Source: Pegoplata infirma (lineage: Eukaryota > Arthropoda > Insecta > Diptera > Anthomyiidae). Taken from it: a DNA stretch of 64,000 nucleotides. Location: positions 210,866,035 to 210,930,034 of the forward strand of contig OY992539.1 in NCBI GenBank assembly GCA_963921195.1. The letters are read 5' to 3'. The notes beneath the pieces are model-generated. The model worked only from the letters and a program-made list of their open reading frames with translations. It was not told the DNA's origin and made no database searches. The position numbers were made by a program, and so were the translations under genes. This document shows, one piece after another, positions 51,641 to 63,363 of this stretch (positions within the stretch are counted from its first letter, which is position 1; each line of letters opens with the position of its first letter).

Positions 51641-52059
51641 TAACTCACACGAGTTCAAGAAACTGCTCATGAACTTTATTTTATGTTGAAGATATATATT
51701 TATTGCCGTATTCAAAGTGAAAAAAGAATACCTAATTCCATTTATTCTCCTTTTTATACGCAATTTTCCAAAGACTTATAAAAGACGTCCTATGAGCGGG
51801 TAGCGGAGAAGTTGCAGGAAGTTTATTTCCGTGGAAGAAAATTTATTTTTGCTATTTGAGAATTCATTGCAGTGGAACCCTTTTGCAATTTTTTATAAGG
51901 GCATTGAAATAGAAAAAGCTTGATGATCGATCAGTAAAATAAGAAAATGGCTAACATTAACTGTCTTATATTCAGGGAAGGAAGACATTGGAGACACGTT
52001 CACCCTCACGATATAGGTTTGCAAATACAAAAATTAAATGGGGTTTGCACTTAATATAG
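51641..52059. other. Intron DNA, nothing recognised
   Basis: Mixed AT-rich sequence without a recognised repeat or gene. Confidence 0.25.
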
Positions 52060-52529
52060 TTTTATCATTATTAAATTTATTTCTTGTATATCCGCGCACC
52101 AAAAAAGGCGGTTCTAAAAAAATTTACTTTCCTGATCCCTAGATCCAAGTACAGATCGATGAAATTTATATGGCATAAAAATGTTTCGTTTATTGAACAA
52201 AAAAATGTGTTTTCTGGGGAAGTTTTAGTTCTTCAAGGGGAAACTTTTTTTCCCCTGGTCCCATTTGGCCCATGTACGACCTTAACCAGCCTTTTACCAT
52301 AAGACATATTCCTAGAAAACTTCAGGGTTGTAGCTCTTTTAGTTCGGACTGCATCGGAGTTTCTACAGACGAAGGGACGGACGGATGGATATCGCTAGAT
52401 TGTCGTAGAATCGATTAGTGATCAATAATATGTATACACTCTATGGGGTCCCCAACCGATATTTCGATGCTTAACACACGAAATGACAAAGTGAGTATAC
52501 TCCCATACTATGGTTGGAGGGTATAAAAA
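52060..52529 (+). mobile_element. INE-1-like repeat, family A, 3' part
   Basis: It shares the body of copy 1 (TTCAAGGGGAAACTTTTTTT, CCCCTGGTCCC), the core GGACGGACGGATGGATATCG and the tail ACTATGGTTGGAGGGTATAA. The head is missing, so it is 5'-truncated or strongly diverged. Confidence 0.7.
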
Positions 52530-53917
52530 GATAAATTGTAATTCAAAAAAGATTAATTGAAATTAAAAAAAAAAATAAATTTTAATTCGAAAAAATATCG
52601 GATCAGGGGGAAAAGTTTCCTTTTAGAGAACTAAAGGAGAACTAAAAATTTTTTTTTTTGTTAAGCGAATGAATCATTTTAATAGAAGAAGTTCAAAGTC
52701 CTGTAGTTGGACCCATGGGGCAAGAATATGTCGTTCTTTTTTTTTTGGCAGCCCCCATTTGTAAGCATGAATGTATAAAAATCATTAAAATGACGATAAA
52801 ATTGTAAATTGCAAAATGCATTATAAATGAGTTAGTGAAAATTTATCATGAAAGGGATGGTATTCCCATACAAAAATCTAGATTTACCTGTTTTTTTAGG
52901 AGCTATCTTGAAGGTTAAAATCAAAAATTGGACGAGGGAAAAACTTGATTTTTTTCGTTTTTTGATTTTTTTTTTATATTTCTTGCAAAGGAACTATATG
53001 AATATATTATATGGATGGTAATGTTTTGGCGAATTTAGGCTTTGTTAAGTTGGTTTTTGTCAAAAATGTGTAAATGTTGAGCTACTTCATATGGAGAAAT
53101 ATATACGTACGACCCCCAAATTCATATACATATAATAATCTCCATTAAGTTTAACTATTTTTTTAACTTTTTTACTTGTTAGAATTACAATTGATCTTTT
53201 TCGAATTACAATTGGAATCTTCGATTTACAATTGATATTTTTTTAATAACGTTCTAATTGTATGAAAGACTCAAAATAATGCTCCTGAATGTATGTTATC
53301 ATTTAGGTACTTACAAAAAATATTTTTCATGTTTAAAGCGTGATTACTGAATTGGTAAAATCAGTAAGTAACAAATAAGATCTTGCCCGAAATTGATTTA
53401 GATTGACGTAAGACGTTACTTTGTTTAGAAATCTTTTAATCAAGAAAATCTTTAAAATATTGCTCCTGAATGTATGTTATGTTAAAAGAAACATGTTAAC
53501 TTAACAGCCTTTAAAAACACGGTATGAAAATGTATACAGAGGTGGTATAAAAAATAGCACTTCTACATTCGGCAAACAACAAACGACATTTTTTTTTCTC
53601 TTTTTATACCCTTTAAATATAGTATGACAGTATACATACTCACTTTGTAAATAAGCGAAATCGAATTAAAGTTTAAAGTTCTACCTCTGAAAATAAACTC
53701 GTGTTCCGACAGTTTTTTTTTTACTTTCGGTAAAAAAATAAAAAATAGTCTTGCATTTGGCAAAAAAGAAAACAACATGGGGACCAAGAAATGCAAATTT
53801 TCTCGGTTAACCCCTATTGTGGGCGTTGATAATAACTCTTAAATATTTATCCAACCCATTTGTGGGCGTGGATAAACATTATTTAACAATTATCGCGTGC
53901 TCCTCGCCAATGTCTAA
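52530..53917. other. Minisatellite and family A debris
   Basis: Minisatellite remnants at 52530-52590. Reverse family A phrases at 52590-52760 (GATCAGGGGGAAAAGTTTCC). An inverted minisatellite piece at 53183-53250. A reversed family A tail at about 53590-53660. Two related phrases ATTGCTCCTGAATGTATGTT and ATGCTCCTGAATGTATGTTA occur at 53460 and 53279. Confidence 0.4.
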
Positions 53918-54500
53918 CAAGGGAAGTATCTCAACCCTTATGAACCGATTTGCCTGAAACTTAAAATATATATTAAAAGAGACGATTTTTGGGGTGTCTC
54001 GGCTTATCGGCCATATCAGGGTTTCAAAATTTCGTTGTCCCCTTATGAAACAATGTGGACCTCCGGGAAAATTTAGATAACTCCCGAACTAACCGGAACA
54101 TCCTCTAGAGAAAAAATACGTGTCGACTTAAATTTAATAAAGATTATTTCGTATTCATATGGACATCGTAGGCCTATGTCTTCATATAAATACCCCCCAA
54201 AATGTAAACATTTTCATGAAAAAAGTATTTAACGAAGCCAAAATTTTACAAGGTTATGCCACAGTTGGATAGGCATTAAAAAAACCTTTCTTCTCATATG
54301 TAAACATCATATAGTTTCTTAGAAAGAAATGGCTGAAAAATCAAAAAAACGATTTTTCGCCATTTTTTGACCCATGTTTTGAACCCCTAAATCCCCGATA
54401 TGGCCGATAAGCCGAGACACCCCAACCTTAGAATTGTCTCCTTTATATATATTTTAAAGTTCATGCAAATCGGTTCATAAGGGTTGAGATACTTCCCTTG
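53918..54500. mobile_element. Long-inverted-repeat MITE, family D
   Basis: The ends CAAGGGAAGTATCTCAACCC and its inverse are flanked by TAA (53915-53917, 54501-54503). Inverted homology runs about 100 bp, through ATGAACCGATTTGC and GGTGTCTCGGCTTATCGGCC. The first ten bases equal those of family C, though the bodies differ, so the two probably use the same transposase. Confidence 0.85.
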
Positions 54501-56815
54501 TAAGTGTTTAAAAAACTTTCAGTAAACGTTGAACTATTTTTCTGACATTTATGAAATACTAGTCACTAACATTAAACTGAGAAAAACAAGACTGCTGCAA
54601 TTTTGTTGACCACATCTGTATAATTTAGCTGTAAAAAAAGTTTTGGATGTTTTTTTTTTGCGATTTTTGTTAACTGTTTTATATAACCTCTAAACTTTAT
54701 TACACCTAATGCTCGTTAATCTCGCATAAAGAATATCCTTAAAGTTTTCTTAAAGTTCTGAATTTTTATATAAATTTAAATATCTACCTTTTAATTCTGT
54801 CTGATTTTTGAATTCTTTTTAAAAAAATATAACAAAAAATAATTAAAAATTGTTATAGAAAAAGAAAATTGCTTCTAGAAATTGATTAAATTTTCTATTG
54901 GCAAAAATTTTCAGACTCACCCTAAATATTAACTTTAACTTTGTATATATTACATAAATTGCCATTACATACATGTACCTGCATTAACTTGAATTTTAAG
55001 TATACATACATATATGACCATACTATACATCAGTTTTATCTTAATATAACAAAAAAATACACAGATTTATAATTTTACATTCATGACAATAAACCATAGA
55101 ATAATAATAATAAAAGGCAGGCAGAAGCACTACACTAGAAGTAAACGAAGAAGAAGAAGAAGAGGGGTCAACATAGAAATTCAGTCGTAGAGTCGTTATA
55201 GACAAACTATTGTGTATTGTAACAAAATTCTATTCCTTACTGTTCTCTGTACAATTTACACATACAAAAGACACACATATCCATCCATACACGAATGTAC
55301 AATAATCATACATTGAATTCAGTACATTCATGTGTGTATGACGTACACACATACTCAAACAAACAAAACAAACACATTCATATCTTATTACTTTTACCAG
55401 GGATGATAAATGTATGGAATTGTTAATAGTGTATACTAACTTGTTTTTTTTTTTATTATTTAAATATGTATGTACTTTGTTTTTTTTTTTTAGCAAAGTA
55501 TACTAAAAATGTGTTTATATTATATAAATTTAATAAAATTATTAGTTTTAAGAAAAATCTTTAAAGTAAAAAAATTATAGATTTGTCTGGAATATTAAAA
55601 CATTTTTAAGGGCACCAAGTTATTTTTCAATAAAATAATGGGCTAATGCAGTATTATCTGCACAGGTATTAATTTTTAATATAAATTTTCAATTCACCCT
55701 TCTTTTGATATTCTAATTTAGAAAAAATTAATTGAAATTCAAACAAATGAAAGTGCTACTTCGAATCTTAATCTTACGCTTCATTATATTTTTTAAGAAA
55801 AAAATATTTTGGCGCAGATGTTCATATTTTATCTCTCAGTAAAAAGTTTAAATCATTTTTATATTACAATATTTAAATTTTTTGACCACGCCCAAAAAGA
55901 GGGCGGAAATATTTTAATTCTAACCTGCTAACTTCTGGCATTTAAAATATTTCATACGTTGAGTGAAATGACAAAAAATAAACAAAACAATGAAATATTT
56001 TTAGGGGTGATTACAGTGATGCCAACTATTTCGCAACTATAAGCAATTTAACTTTATCAAAAAACACTAAAAAAAACTATTTTGAGATCAAAAAAGCGTA
56101 ACAAAGCACCAAGCAAATTTTCCCCCATTCGGGGGTGTCGGGGTTCGGTGGTGGACGTTTTTCCATTGAGAAAAAAATTACCAAAGTCATTTATTATGAT
56201 ACTAGCATGCCTGTCCGGAACTTTGTCACCGGTAATATTAAATACCGTATTAAGGAAGGATCAGGATTAGAGTCCCCATTTCTAAAATGTTCCCTTATTT
56301 AATTTTTGACTGAAGGCTTTTATAAAAACTGTTAAGAACAAACAATAAAATGAAAACAGCCCAGTTAAGCCCATAAAAACTGTTTAGAATAAACAATAAT
56401 TCCCCGAGTAAAAATTTTTATATGATGCAATATATAATGATATGTAACACAATATATATTTATACGCAATTTGATCCGAATAATGGTGGATGTTTTTGCA
56501 TTAAAAAAGATCAACTTGTATAAAATATGATTTGATTTTATCCGAGTTTTGACCAGACATTGCCATATATTGGATCTAATTGCATAAAAACATATAAAAT
56601 CCTGGTGTTTTTTGGTTTGGGTTGAGATACACCACAGGTCAACGATACATTCACCAAACATTTAATTTTCTAAAACAAAAAAAAAAATTTGGGTACGCTT
56701 CGAACCAGATAGGTGATATACATAACCCTAAAAAGAAATGTTTAGGAACATTTTAAAAAGTTTTTTATACTTCGCCTAAAAAACTTAGAAAATTGTTGGT
56801 TAATTGGAAACATAT
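54501..56815. other. Intron DNA, AT-rich, no gene
   Basis: Contains a GAAGAAGAAGAAGAAGAGG microsatellite near 55148, CACACA/CATACA-rich sequence at 55250-55380, and a short reverse family A trace (GACCACGCCCAAAAAGAGGG) at 55883. Small frames show no recognisable domain. Confidence 0.3.
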
Positions 56816-57300
56816 GGGGCATTCCATGTCAAATCGGACACTTTGAAATTTTTTTTTTTTAGATTTTCCCAATTTGTTTACAGTTTTTAGTACCCTTCGA
56901 AAACTCCTTCGTGGTAAATTTTCAGATTTTTTTGATGACCCGTTCAAAAGATATCGAATTTTTAAAAATTGGTAGTTTGTTCCTTTACTCAAATTTCTTT
57001 TACTCATAACTTCTTCAATAATGGTCCAAATTTCAATTTTTTTTTTCAAAATTTTTCAGCTTTACCACAAGAAAATAAAATAAATTTAAAATGAGCTTTT
57101 AATTTTATTTCCATACAAATTGTTTGTGTTTTTAAAATCGACTTTCAAAAAATGTATTGAAAATTTGAAATTTAAAATAAAACTTTTGTTAAAATAGACT
57201 TTTTGTTTTCTTGTGGTAAGGGCCTTTGTTTTTTTACGTACTTTTTAAAAAAAAAAAAATCCCAAAAAATTATTAAAAGCGCTTTAGTATGCGATTTTTA
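56816..57300. repeat. Unclassified repeat with GGGGCATTCCATGTC start
   Basis: GGGGCATTCCATGTCAAATC recalls the family B terminus (GAGGCATTCCACACCAAATG). A short inverted pair, TTACCACAAGAAAA (57062) and TTTTCTTGTGGTAA (57205), lies further in. It could be a diverged foldback relative; boundaries not resolved. Confidence 0.3.
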
Positions 57301-57469
57301 AGTTTTAAAATTTAAATCTCATTTTTGAAAATGTTTGTACTCTTCGATTTTTTTGTGTAAAACTTCTATCAATTCCACAAATTTTTTGCCCAGGAGGATC
57401 GTGGGATAACGATTATTACTATTTTTTAAAATTTTTTGAAAAAATTTTATTGTAATTTTCCAATCTTAA

Positions 57470-58020
57470 AATCATTTCTACTGCTCCAATGGTGCGTCAT
57501 AGCGGGGTCCTTTATAACACCGACCCCCATTAATCTTTACGTCTTAACATTTCTTCGGAACAAACTAATACCCTATCTCCAATTTCTAAGGGGGCTCCCA
57601 CACAAAACGACATTTTTTAAAATTTGCTCCAACCGCTCTAACTGCCCTAATAGTGCCCTTAGAGCAACAAAATGTATGACCGACCCACAATATTTTTTTA
57701 GTCCGAACATTTTATTAAAAATCTTTTATTAAAAATTTTAATATACAGCAGAGCTAAATTTATGTAAAGTTATTAAATGATATGTAATTTTCAAAAGTAT
57801 TAATAAAATACTACTTACTACAAAAAAAAAAAAAAAAAAAAAAACACCTACCCTCTATCTCTAGTTGTTAAGGCGGTCCCCATAGATTTTTTTTTATTTT
57901 TTGTAAATTTGTTTTATTCATTAGTGATTAGTGAGACCGACCCCCATTTATTTTTACCCTACAACATTTTTTTGAAATATACCTACGCCCTATCTCCACT
58001 CCCTAAGTTGTATCTTCATT
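57470..58020. repeat. Degenerate repeats with ACCGACCCCCAT blocks
   Basis: ACACCGACCCCCATTAATC (57520) and GAGACCGACCCCCATTTATT (57932) are each followed by a TAACATTT or CAACATTT phrase and then CCCTATCTCCA. A related phrase (AAATGTATGACCGACC) is shared by 57670 and 45288, the latter inside the hAT MITE. Origin unknown. It includes a poly-A run at 57822-57844. Confidence 0.4.
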
Positions 58021-58139
58021 AGAGGGAGCTAAATCAGAAGAATTAGGTGGGTGGTCAAGTAATTTGTACTTCAATCGTTGAATTTTTCTGGTAATTATAC
58101 TAACCACAGTCGAAATCTCTCTCGATATCTGCTCACTTG

Positions 58140-59400
58140 TGCGCTACTGATTAAGAGAAGGCCAATTCTGTTGATGTGCCCCTCTCTGATTAGTCTCCGT
58201 TGCGAAACAAAGCATTTGATATTGCGTGCAAGTTTCTAGAGGCATACCAACCCATTTCAATTCCGTTGTAACCTGTAAGGTAGTTCCCAGTCTTGGAAGC
58301 TCATCGGCTTTGCAATTCCCTGGAATGTATCGTGCTATGGGAGTCATATGTCAAACTAATTGGCCATCTCATTTAAAGATGTGCGGCAGTTAAGGACAGC
58401 TTTTGTTTTTAGAAACATTGACTCCAGGGACTTGACCGCGGCTTGACTGTCAGAATAGATGTTGACTGCGGTTGTAGACAAGACATTGCAACTCAACCAG
58501 TCAGTAACCTCCTTTATTGCCAGCATCAAAATTGACTGCGGTTGTAGACAAGACATTGCAACTCAACCAGTCAGTAACCTCCTTTATTGCCAGCCTGGAA
58601 ATCCACTTCCTATCTAGATATACTCCAAGATACTTGACTCCATTCAGAAGGCGATTTCAGTGCCGTCCTTGTAAACAAGACAAGCTCTGTTTTACTTGGA
58701 TTAACTTCCAGATAACAGCCTCTTGCCCATTTAGACAGAAATTTCAGAGAACTCTCAAAAATGTCCCTTAATGTTGACAGGTGCTTTAACGCTATCGCGA
58801 CATCGTCAGCATATGCGACAACATGAAGACCAGATTCTTCTAGAGAGAGCAGCATTGAATTCAGTGCCAGGTTCCAAAGAAGCGTCGAAAGAACACCTCC
58901 CTGTGGTGTGCCCCTATTGGCAAATCGAGATATGACAAACGCTCCCAATTCAGTACGTCTATTGGCAAGTAGATTTTCCACCATTAAAATGATCCCAAGC
59001 TTCACTCCAAGACCAGACAATGCCACAATTATCGAGTATGGGATGACATTATTAAAATCCCCTCTATATCAAGAAAGGCCACCATAGTGTAGGTACTCCT
59101 TCACCGAAAGCGATCTCTCGATGGTACCAACGAGCTCATGAACAGTTTCCGTTGATCTACCCTTGCTTTATGCATGTTGCCTAGTCGAAAGCAACCTCAG
59201 GTCTATCACTCCGCAAATATGAGTCTATCGTTCGTTCTATTGTCTTTAACAAAAAAGAAGATAGAATAATTGGTCTGAAATCCTTCAGAGCTGTGTTGGA
59301 ATTTTTTCCAGACTTCGGGATAAAAACGACTCTGGTATACCTCCATCTTTAAGGAATATATGACCAGCTTATGCATGCCGTACCGTACAGCCATGGGTCT
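58140..59400 (-). pseudogene. I-type non-LTR retrotransposon remnant (RT and RNase H)
   Basis: Minus-strand frames broken by frameshifts and stops. Reverse transcriptase at 58610-59026: GTPQGGVLSTLLWNLALNSM followed by VVAYADDVAIAL, the catalytic YADD box. The first RT block at about 59206-59394 is recognisable only with a frame change. RNase H follows: IYSDSQAAVKSLE at 58356-58556, then a YIPGNCKADELPRLGT end at 58144-58347. RT followed by RNase H points to the I/LOA/R1-like group. A 70-bp tandem duplication (58462 and 58532) disrupts the RNase H part. It is long dead. Confidence 0.85.
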
Positions 59401-59438
59401 ATATAGTCCGACACTTACTGCATCTCTGCCATGTCAGC

Positions 59439-59859
59439 TAGAGTTGTAAATTGTGGTTACTTTTGTCTACTCAATACTACTCGATACATTTTCAACTGAG
59501 TACTCGATACTACTCAATACTTTTTTTGAAATTAAAAAATTTAATAATAAAGCCTCCTAAAATATTATTTAATTAATTTTTCTTCTAAATTCTATTTATA
59601 TTTCCATGACAAGGCATTCACTATGAAATTTAGATTATTTTTAATTAATTTAAAAATTATTTTTCTAGAATTTTTTTTTTTATATTTTTCAAACACACAG
59701 TTGCATTTTATAGTTGTATTTTATTTGTTAAATTATGGATTTTAAGTGAAAAATACAACCCTGAAAGCATTGAGTAATTACTTTTGAGTATTATGTACTC
59801 GAAAAAATGGGCAGTATTGTGTACTCGGTACTCAAATACTCAATACTTTTACAACACTA
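59439..59859. mobile_element. 421-bp hAT-type MITE
   Basis: The ends TAGAGTTGTAAA and the inverse of TAGTGTTGTAAA are flanked by ATGTCAGC (59431-59438) and AAGTCAGC (59860-59867), an 8-bp duplication with one mismatch. The subterminal regions carry several ACTACTCGATAC/GAGTACTCGATAC repeats in both orientations. Non-coding. Confidence 0.7.
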
Positions 59860-59867
59860 AAGTCAGC

Positions 59868-60237
59868 CTTGGACACACCCACGCCTTTTGTAGGCGTAGA
59901 TAAATAAAATTTATTAAAATAATTCTAAAACTGTGTAAACTTAAAGCAATAATCATTATAAATTCATTCATACACCGACCCCCACCAAAGTCAATCTAGC
60001 GATGTCCGTAGTCTGTCTATTGAAAATACGCTAACTTTCGAAAGATAACTCTAAGGCTGCTGAAGCATACAGTGTAGTGCAAAATAAAAGCAACATATCG
60101 CACAAAATTGTTCAAAGCAAGTTATCTCTAATTAGAAGTAGGTTGGTTGGTATTGAGTAAACCTCTTATAGTTTTTAATCAGGGACCAAAAATAACCGTT
60201 ATGAAATAAATTTTAAAAATATTTATGAGTTCAAACC
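59868..60237 (-). mobile_element. Degraded family A fragment, reverse orientation
   Basis: CCACGCCTTTTGTAGGCG and TCAATCTAGCGATGTCCGTA are the reverse of family A body and core. Otherwise unremarkable. Confidence 0.45.
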
Positions 60238-60239
60238 TA

Positions 60240-61215
60240 CACAGTAAAAAGTTTTGGGTTAATTTTAATTCCCAGCTGGTGTGTATATATAACAATGCCA
60301 AAAATAATTTAATTTATTCCATAAAAAGTTTACTTTTAAAGAGATAAAAAGAGAGTGAGAGAATGGATTTTGAATTTATTTTTGGGTGTTATAATAAAAC
60401 GAAAATATGGAAATAATTTTACACCTAAACAGGTGTTTATTTGAACAAGGCAGGACTTAAATTTCTCCAAAAATAAATAAAACAAATGTAAGGTTTTGTT
60501 TTTTAATATTTTTGTGTATTGAATACAAATACAGACAAAATACACGAATAAAGTTAACATCCAGAGGACTGTTGATTTGTCACCCAAACTCAGCACAACT
60601 CAGCACAACTCTGCATAAAATAAACTGCTACTGCTTCTATATTAAGAAATTATTCCTGGGGGTAGGCACCGTCGTGATCTAAAAATTCCATCTCTCTGCC
60701 TTCTGCTTCAAGATTCAGCTGGCCTAAAAGTAAAGTTACCAAAAATCAATTAAAATTATTAATAAACGTTTGTAGTCAATACTTACTTGATATTTATATT
60801 TCGGTCGGAGTAAAATCTTCACTTTTTGGATCACAAATTTTGATAATATAAAGATTTTACTTTTGTGTACATTGCTAACCTATTTTCTCACTTTCATTGA
60901 ATGAATAAGTATTTTTTGTTCACTAAATATGACAGCTGTTTTCAATTCCTTGTTAAGTGTTTATCTTAAACTGATGAAATACAATTTTTTGATGACATTT
61001 GACGTTTATTTTTTATAAGTTTTTCGAGAGAGAAATTTAATTATTTTTTGGCATCAAAATAAAACAAAAAAAAAATGACATAAAGATAATCAAATTTTTA
61101 AACCCTATGTGGTTTAGCATATAACCCATTTCGGATTTAACTTTGAGTTTAATTCCAAAGTAGTTTAAAATGTGCTCCGCTAGGTTTTAAATATAACCCA
61201 AAACTTTTTACTGTG
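60240..61215. mobile_element. 976-bp TA-target element
   Basis: The ends CACAGTAAAAAGTTTTGGGT and its inverse, with TA at 60238-60239 and 61216-61217. Tc1/mariner-like by target. It holds a minus-strand segment with splice sites and a short coding-like stretch, and otherwise AT-rich sequence. No transposase was found. Confidence 0.75.
60650..60786 (-). pseudogene. Possible captured intron-exon segment
   Basis: On the minus strand a GTAAGT donor (60786 downward) and a CTTTTAG acceptor (60724) bound a 63-base intron. The following exon, read in one phase, ends EAEGREMEFLDHDGAYPQE then a stop at 60650-60652. The sequence is much less AT-rich than its surroundings. Upstream of the donor the matching phase has a stop, so the reading is incomplete or that part is untranslated. 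I recognise no protein. Confidence 0.35.
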
Positions 61216-61217
61216 TA

Positions 61218-62250
61218 AGCTAAATGAAGAACTTTCCAATTTGTAAGCCTGCAAAACTAAAGTAACAAATTTAAAATTTTTCAATCATTTCATCAAGATC
61301 AAAAAATAAAGTTTTGATACATTTTTCGCTTGAATATGTTTTTTTAAGTAATATTTTAAATCGGTTATTGAGAGCATAATATTTTATGATTGCAAATATT
61401 GCAATGGATTAGGGAACAACGGAATCCCTTAATTTTTAATCGTTTTAGGGCAATTTCGATTTCTATACATTGCATTAAGTACAAAAATTAACAAAATAAA
61501 ACTGTGAAGTTATCCATAAATTTTCCCCATTTTTTTTTTTAATCCCGTTTTATTAACATTTTTTAAAAAATATTTTTTATTTAACGTTAGAAACTTACTA
61601 TTATTCTATATATCGGTTCGGCCAAATCGAATTTAACTTCTCAACTTGTTATTTTTTAATTTGTTTACATTTTGGAGGGTATAAAAGATTCGCTACAGCC
61701 GAATTTAACACTCTCTCTCTCATGTTTGAGTTTCAATTAACATTTTCTATATTTTAATTTATATTTTTTGATTCTTAATTGATATTTTCTGAATTTCAAC
61801 ATACATTTTTTTAAATAACATTTATATATTTAAAAAAAAAAAAGCGTATACCTACGCTAAAATGTATACAAGGATTAGTCCTTAATAATATTTTAAAATT
61901 TTGAAAAGGATTTTACTAAAATATTACACTTCATACCAACTTTATCATCCCTGACACAGACACATAAACATAAAATCTACACATACATATTTTTTTATAT
62001 GTTTTCTCTATATAAAATATTTTATACTATTATATACTATACTATATATGACAATTTATAACTAAAACAAAATAAATTTCTCAAAAATATCTAAACAAAA
62101 ACTTTAAAACACACAAAAAAACAAAACTTCTCTACACACCTCCTTACTCCTCCAACTCTACTCAACTCAAAAAATCTACTCCTTGTTATCTCAAAAAAAT
62201 ATTTCGAAAAATCCAAAAATACAAAAAAAAAACATACATGAATGAATAAA
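61218..62250. other. Intron DNA, AT-rich
   Basis: Includes a reversed family A head at about 61674-61725 (GGAGGGTATAAAAGATTC, GAATTTAACACTCTC). The last 150 bases are C/A-rich and lack a strong pyrimidine tract before the next exon. Confidence 0.3.
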
Positions 62251-62286
62251 TAGCAAATCAAACAAGAAAATACACAATGTACTAAG

Positions 62287-62817
62287 GCTCAAGTAAAAGC
62301 CTACAATGATTTGTTATACCTCACACAATTACAACAACAGCAACTACAGCAGCAACAACAGCAGCAGCAACAACAACAGCAACAACAACAGCAGCAGCAG
62401 CAACAACAGCAGCAGCAGGAGGAAGAAGAAACTACGTATTATACCATAGATGGTAAACATTATAAAATTGTACGTAAATCTCAAGTACAACCACAACAAC
62501 AGCAACAGCAAGTGTTGCAAATAGAACCACAACACCCTAGTCCAGCTTCGTCGACCACCACCCAACATTATCCAGTTTATGCCAGTCCAGCATTAAGTTC
62601 GACTGGTAATTCTTCGCCAGCTCTACATAATGCTAACGTAAATAATAATGTAGCCACCACCCCACCACAAGTAATAGTTTATAAAACTGCTTCGTCAGGT
62701 ACAGGCGAATCGCCCATACGTCGTACGCATGTTGCAAACGCTGGTTCGCCTGCAACGTCATCGAATACAGTTGCCTATTCCTCTGTGATACAAAGTACAT
62801 TGCAACAGCAACAGTTG

Positions 62818-62850
<33 letters not shown>

Positions 62851-63363
62851 TTGTTGCAATGGAAAATCGAAGATGCTGCTGCTCAAGAAGAGGATGTTAA
62901 AAATGTTTTACAATTACAGGTTAAGCAAGAACATCATAATTTAGATTATAATACCGCAGTGGGCGGTACTGGGAATGTTGTTTTGAGTGATAATCTAATA
63001 TTTAATTTACCGCCCGGTTTAGAAATAAAACAAACAAATGTTTGTAATAATAATTCACAGCATTCACCCACTGTGTTGCAACATACTCAGCAACAGCAGC
63101 AGCATCATCAGCAACAACAACAGCAATTGTTGGCACAGCAACAACAAAATTTATATAATGAACAAAAGTTGCAACAACAGCAGCAGCAACCTGATAGTAA
63201 ACGTCGTCAACATATGATTGCTAACATGTTAATGTCTCCTTCCAATAATGCTACGAATAATAATAATAATACACAACAACATCACTCTTCGTCTACGTCT
63301 TCGTCTTCCCATCAACATACTTCGTCAGCCACTTCTACGTCACAGATTCAAATAAATTCTAAG
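62287..63363 (+). CDS. Glutamine-rich protein, second coding exon
   Basis: The frame is open from 62254, the stop being just upstream at 62251. The exon probably begins after CTAAG at 62286 (AQVKAYNDLLYLTQ) or after TAG at 62253, both phase 0. It ends at AAG before the donor GTTTGT at 63364, also phase 0, so the gene continues to the right. About 359 codons contain a 30-plus glutamine tract, a short acidic run (EEEE), TYYTIDGKHYKIVRKSQ, which is the only conserved-looking segment, and further Gln, Asn, Ser and His tracts. Probably a nuclear regulatory protein by composition only. The plus-strand frame past 63364 is intron. Confidence 0.72.

Larger units (their letters stand above)
47243..62286 (+). 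other. About 15-kb intron of the glutamine-rich gene
   Basis: Inferred from a good donor (GTGAGT at 47243) and the next in-phase coding exon on the same strand. It carries a minisatellite, several MITEs, non-LTR remnants and fragments of family A. That both exons belong to one gene is inference from matching phase, strand and glutamine-rich style. Confidence 0.5.

Noticed and set aside
62344..62568. Leucine-run minus-strand frame
   Set aside because: It is the antisense reading of the glutamine repeat codons.
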